Assembly (NCBI RefSeq): GCF_014640315.1
Contig: NZ_BMGS01000008.1
Coordinates: 62,001 to 126,000 of the forward strand
Length of the DNA stretch: 64,000 nucleotides
Source: Hymenobacter glacieicola
GTDB lineage: Bacteria > Bacteroidota > Bacteroidia > Cytophagales > Hymenobacteraceae
Reading direction: 5' to 3'
This document shows, in pieces, positions 61,632 to 64,000 of this stretch. Each line of letters starts with the position of its first letter. The first letter of the stretch is position 1. Position numbers and translations under genes: made by a program. Under the pieces are notes generated by a model. It did not search any database, was not told the DNA's origin, and saw only the letters and a list, made by a program, of their open reading frames with translations.

Positions 61632-62540
61632 ATGTTCTATCACGACCGACAACTCCAGTACAAAGTCCGGGTGGACAAACCTGATCCTGTATTTGCCCGC
61701 ATGCTGCAGCAAGCCATTGGCGGCATCGAAGGCGAAATTCGGGTGTGCCTGCAATACCTGTTTCAGGCCTGGGGCAACCGCGGCCCGGAGAAGTACCGCA
61801 ACATGTTGCTTGAAACCGGTACGGAGGAAATAGGCCACATTGAAATGCTGGCCACGGCAGTAGCCCTTAACCTGGAAGGTGCTCCTACCAGTATGCAGGA
61901 AGAGTTTGCCAACGATAAAGTAGTTGGCGCCATTATGGGCGGCATGGACCCGCGCCACATTCTTTCCTCGGGCATGGCCGCCTTGGCCGTGGATGCGAAT
62001 GGGGTACCGTTCAACGGCTCGTGGGTAGTAGGCAGTGGCAATATTGTGGCCGATATGTACAGCAACGTGGCGGCCGAAGCTACGGGCCGCACCCTGGCAA
62101 CCCGCCTCTGGCACATGACCGACGACGCTGGCATGAAGGATTTCCTGTCCTTCCTAATTGCCCGCGACACCATGCACCAAAACCAGTGGATGGCCGTCAT
62201 TGAAGAAAACGGCGGCCTACGCTCCATGCCAGTACCTAACAGCTTCCCGCAGAGCGAAGAAGTGCAGGGCTTCAACTACGCCTTCGTCAGCACCTATATC
62301 GGCTCCGATACTACCGAGGGCGGCCGCTGGACCCAGGGCCCCTCGCTCGATGGGAAAGGTGAATTCCACGTGGAAAAAGCTGCTCCGCTGGGCGGCATCC
62401 CCAAACTGGCCCCACCCGTGCCGGGCGCTTTCGCCCAGAAAGAGCAGATGACACCTGTTGACTCCCTGATTGGCACTGTCACGAGCAAGATTGAAGGTGC
62501 ACTGAGCGGCAGCGGGGGCACCTCCACTACTGACAGCTGA
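61632..62540 (+). CDS. Manganese catalase
   Basis: This non-haem catalase of 302 residues decomposes hydrogen peroxide at a dimanganese centre. Its metal ligands match the known Lactobacillus enzyme in spacing: Glu35 (GGIEGE), Glu66 and His69 (EEIGH), Glu149 and His182 (ARDTMHQNQW). The C-terminal part is longer than the core and Ser/Thr/Gly-rich at the end. No signal peptide. A terminator follows. Confidence 0.95.
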   Translation: MFYHDRQLQYKVRVDKPDPVFARMLQQAIGGIEGEIRVCLQYLFQAWGNRGPEKYRNMLLETGTEEIGHIEMLATAVALNLEGAPTSMQEEFANDKVVGAIMGGMDPRHILSSGMAALAVDANGVPFNGSWVVGSGNIVADMYSNVAAEATGRTLATRLWHMTDDAGMKDFLSFLIARDTMHQNQWMAVIEENGGLRSMPVPNSFPQSEEVQGFNYAFVSTYIGSDTTEGGRWTQGPSLDGKGEFHVEKAAPLGGIPKLAPPVPGAFAQKEQMTPVDSLIGTVTSKIEGALSGSGGTSTTDS

Positions 62541-62561
62541 TAGCAGAAGCCACTTTAGAAC

Positions 62562-62598
62562 AAGAAAAAGCCCCGGCCGGTTGGTCGGGGCTTTTGCG
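62562..62598 (+). terminator. Terminator after manganese catalase
   Basis: AAAAGCCCCG and CGGGGCTTTT form the core of the stem, with CGGCCGGTTGGT as the loop. Confidence 0.85.
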
Positions 62599-62618
62599 TA
62601 ATGCTAGCAGGGGCAGGC

Positions 62619-63095
62619 TTAGTTGCTGACTTTCACGGGCAGGCCCTCGAGCTGCACGTAGCTGAGCTTCCAGGCATTTTTCTTGTTTTTCTTCCAGAGC
62701 AGGATAAAGTTGCCCTCGCCTTCGCCGCTGGGCTGGCCGGGGGCCTCGGGCAGTACTTCCGTGGAGAAAGTGCCGGCCTCGTAGGCTGTGTTGGCGTCGG
62801 TGCCCGCGCTGGTGCCGTAGAGTTTCAGGTCGGCTATGGTACCCATAGTGGCGCGCACCCACTTATCTGAAACTTCTGACTTGCCATTAAAACGGGTAGC
62901 GCCCTGGGCGTACTGCACATCGTCGGCCAGCAGCGTGTCGAGGGCCGCCGTGTTTTTGGCGTTCCAGGCGCCGATGAATTGCTGGTTGAGGCTTTTTACA
63001 TCTACAGCAGCAGCGGCGTCATCTGGCTTAGGCGCCGAGCAGGAGGAGGCCAGCAAAGCGGCACTCCCGAGCAGAAAACCAAAAAAAGGTTTCAT
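62619..63095 (-). CDS. SnoaL/NTF2-like (DUF4440-type) lipoprotein
   Basis: The 158-residue lipoprotein has a lipobox (LLASSC, Cys19) and an NTF2-like cone fold: SLNQQFIGAWNAKNTAALDT then LLADDVQYAQG, and the late FILLWKKNKKNAWKLSYVQL strands. This fits the DUF4440/SnoaL-like superfamily, which includes small-molecule-binding and enzymatic members. Function unknown. Confidence 0.82.
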   Translation of the reverse strand: MKPFFGFLLGSAALLASSCSAPKPDDAAAAVDVKSLNQQFIGAWNAKNTAALDTLLADDVQYAQGATRFNGKSEVSDKWVRATMGTIADLKLYGTSAGTDANTAYEAGTFSTEVLPEAPGQPSGEGEGNFILLWKKNKKNAWKLSYVQLEGLPVKVSN

Positions 63096-63142
63096 GGGAA
63101 CAGAGGTTAGGTGAGGCAGAACGGGGAGAAAAAGAAGGAAAC

Positions 63143-63174
63143 AAAACGCCCAGGCCCGGGGGCCTGGGCGTTGA
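63143..63174 (-). terminator. Terminator of the glycine-zipper gene
   Basis: AACGCCCAGGCCC and GGGCCTGGGCGTT form the stem with a very small loop. On the leftward transcript it is followed by UUGUUUCC. Confidence 0.65.
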
Positions 63175-63194
63175 AGCTACAGGAAAAAGCGGGA

Positions 63195-63746
63195 CTACCA
63201 GCTCTTGCGACGTACTTCCGAGGTAGGATAAGCCGCGTCGCGGGCACCGTAGTTGTTGTTGGGCAGGTAAGCCGAGCTCATGGCCAGCGAGGTAGGAGCA
63301 GCAGCGGCGGCCGGAGCGCCGAAGCTGTTCATCATGGCAGGAGCGGCAGCCGGAGCAGCAGCGGCAGCCGGAGCAGCAGCGGCAGCAGCCAGGGCGGCGT
63401 TGTTGTTAGCGCGGGCTTTGGCTTCGCCGCGGGCAATGCCGGCGCGGTAAGCGGCAGCACGGCGCTGCTCAGCACGGTTGGCGGCCGCTACGCGGGCGGC
63501 CTCGGCGCGGCGCTTGTTGTCGGCGGTCCGGCCGATGCTGTAGCCCAGGCCGGCCCCAGCGGCACCGCCCACGGCGCCACCTACTACGCGGTTACGCTTG
63601 TTAATCAGAGCACCCGCGGCGGCACCGCCCAGGCCACCAATAATGGCACCTTTGGCGCTGGAGCTAACCTTGCGGTCTTGAGCAAAGCTGCTGGCAATGG
63701 TAGTGAAGAACATCACGAGGGCGAGAAGCAAACTTACCTTTTTCAT
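63195..63746 (-). CDS. Secreted glycine-zipper protein with Ala/Pro-rich tail
   Basis: The 183-residue protein has a signal peptide (cut after SSFAQ near 23), then a glycine-zipper region (GAIIGGLGGAAAGALI and GGAVGGAAGAGLGYSIG, residues about 33-75) able to insert in or associate with membranes. A charged helix (ADNKRRAEAARVAAANRAEQ) and an Ala/Pro low-complexity tail (AAAAAPAAAAAPAAAP) follow. Such YMGG-type proteins are common in envelopes; function unknown. Confidence 0.8.
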   Translation of the reverse strand: MKKVSLLLALVMFFTTIASSFAQDRKVSSSAKGAIIGGLGGAAAGALINKRNRVVGGAVGGAAGAGLGYSIGRTADNKRRAEAARVAAANRAEQRRAAAYRAGIARGEAKARANNNAALAAAAAAPAAAAAPAAAPAMMNSFGAPAAAAAPTSLAMSSAYLPNNNYGARDAAYPTSEVRRKSW

Positions 63747-63945
63747 GTCAAGAGAAATTTAGGGTGAGCGGGCCAGTTGATCAGCAGCCCTGAACTCAGT
63801 TTTACAAGCACCATGCCAATACGAACCGAATCTGCCCCGGGTTCAGCCCGGAAACAGGGAAAAGCAGGCGGCTTTTTCTATCCCAGCAGTCAAGTAAAAA
63901 CAGGCTCTAGCTCTCTGCTGTAAAGGTTTTCGCGTACAGTTAGCT

Positions 63946-64000
63946 ATGGAAGAAACGTTACTATTCCGGGTTGATAAAATTTTTTCTCTACCCGGCCTGG
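63946..64000 (+). CDS. Possible gene start cut by the window end
   Basis: An ATG at 63946 opens a frame that reads MEETLLFRVDKIFSLPGL up to the end of the window. The short stretch is too small to identify. It is listed because it follows a gene-free 200 bp and looks protein-like. Confidence 0.35.
   Translation, partial: MEETLLFRVDKIFSLPGL

Noticed and set aside
1-64000. tRNA, rRNA, CRISPR, insertion sequences and prophage genes
   Set aside because: I looked for tRNA T-arm sequences, regularly spaced repeats and transposase or integrase motifs and found none that held up.

Overview
This 64 kb window comes from a high-GC member of the Bacteroidota, most likely a Hymenobacter-like Cytophagales bacterium (inferred). 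The evidence is a SusC/SusD pair, many lipoproteins with Bacteroidota-style lipoboxes, carboxypeptidase-D-like regulatory domains, outer-membrane barrels ending in Phe, and promoter boxes of the Bacteroidota form TAnnTTTG. It reads as an ordinary chromosome: I found no tRNA, rRNA, transposase, phage gene or CRISPR array.

Positions 1-15,300 hold a polysaccharide utilisation locus. A GH5-like hydrolase and a GH43 enzyme are followed by galK and galT on the other strand. Divergent from galK run susC, susD, two GH43 lipoproteins and a lipoprotein mutarotase. Five palindromes built on GCAAACGTTTGC lie upstream of the GH5 gene, in front of galK and in front of susC. They look like operators of one LacI-family regulator that is not in the window. 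Together the genes suggest outside-the-cell cleavage of an arabinose- and galactose-containing glycan, uptake through SusCD, and galactose entry through mutarotase, galactokinase and GalT.

Positions 15,500-31,000 hold mostly housekeeping genes: a UvsE nuclease, small envelope proteins, a metallophosphoesterase, radC, pheT, zapA and rny. An A+T-richer S1-domain gene sits between pheT and the coiled-coil/zapA pair, overlapping the coiled-coil gene. A strongly structured segment, probably an RNA, lies between zapA and rny. A flavin disulfide oxidoreductase follows, flanked by two related lipoproteins.

Positions 31,000-46,300 carry sucD, a PLP-dependent cystathionine beta-synthase/cysteine synthase, a single-domain response regulator, adenine deaminase, cmk, ispH, a DUF502 protein, a macrodomain protein, a sugar dehydrogenase and a rimB-rimK-AstE-like trio, ending with an OmpH/Skp-like chaperone.

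Positions 46,300-64,000 carry envelope proteins, a CvfB-like protein and a BamA/TamA-like barrel. The most unusual cassette follows: a radical SAM protein with a C-terminal helix-hairpin-helix, a tiny ORF, an epoxide-hydrolase-like enzyme and a DUF4130 protein that overlaps the hydrolase by ATGA. Then come a dTDP-4-dehydrorhamnose reductase, an MFS transporter, an AraC regulator divergent from an AldB-type aldehyde dehydrogenase, DUF779, manganese catalase and two small envelope proteins.

Intergenic spaces repeatedly carry long inverted repeats. At least three share a 'CGTCAT-CCTGAGC...GAAGG' core, and others are perfect 17- to 33-bp palindromic arms.
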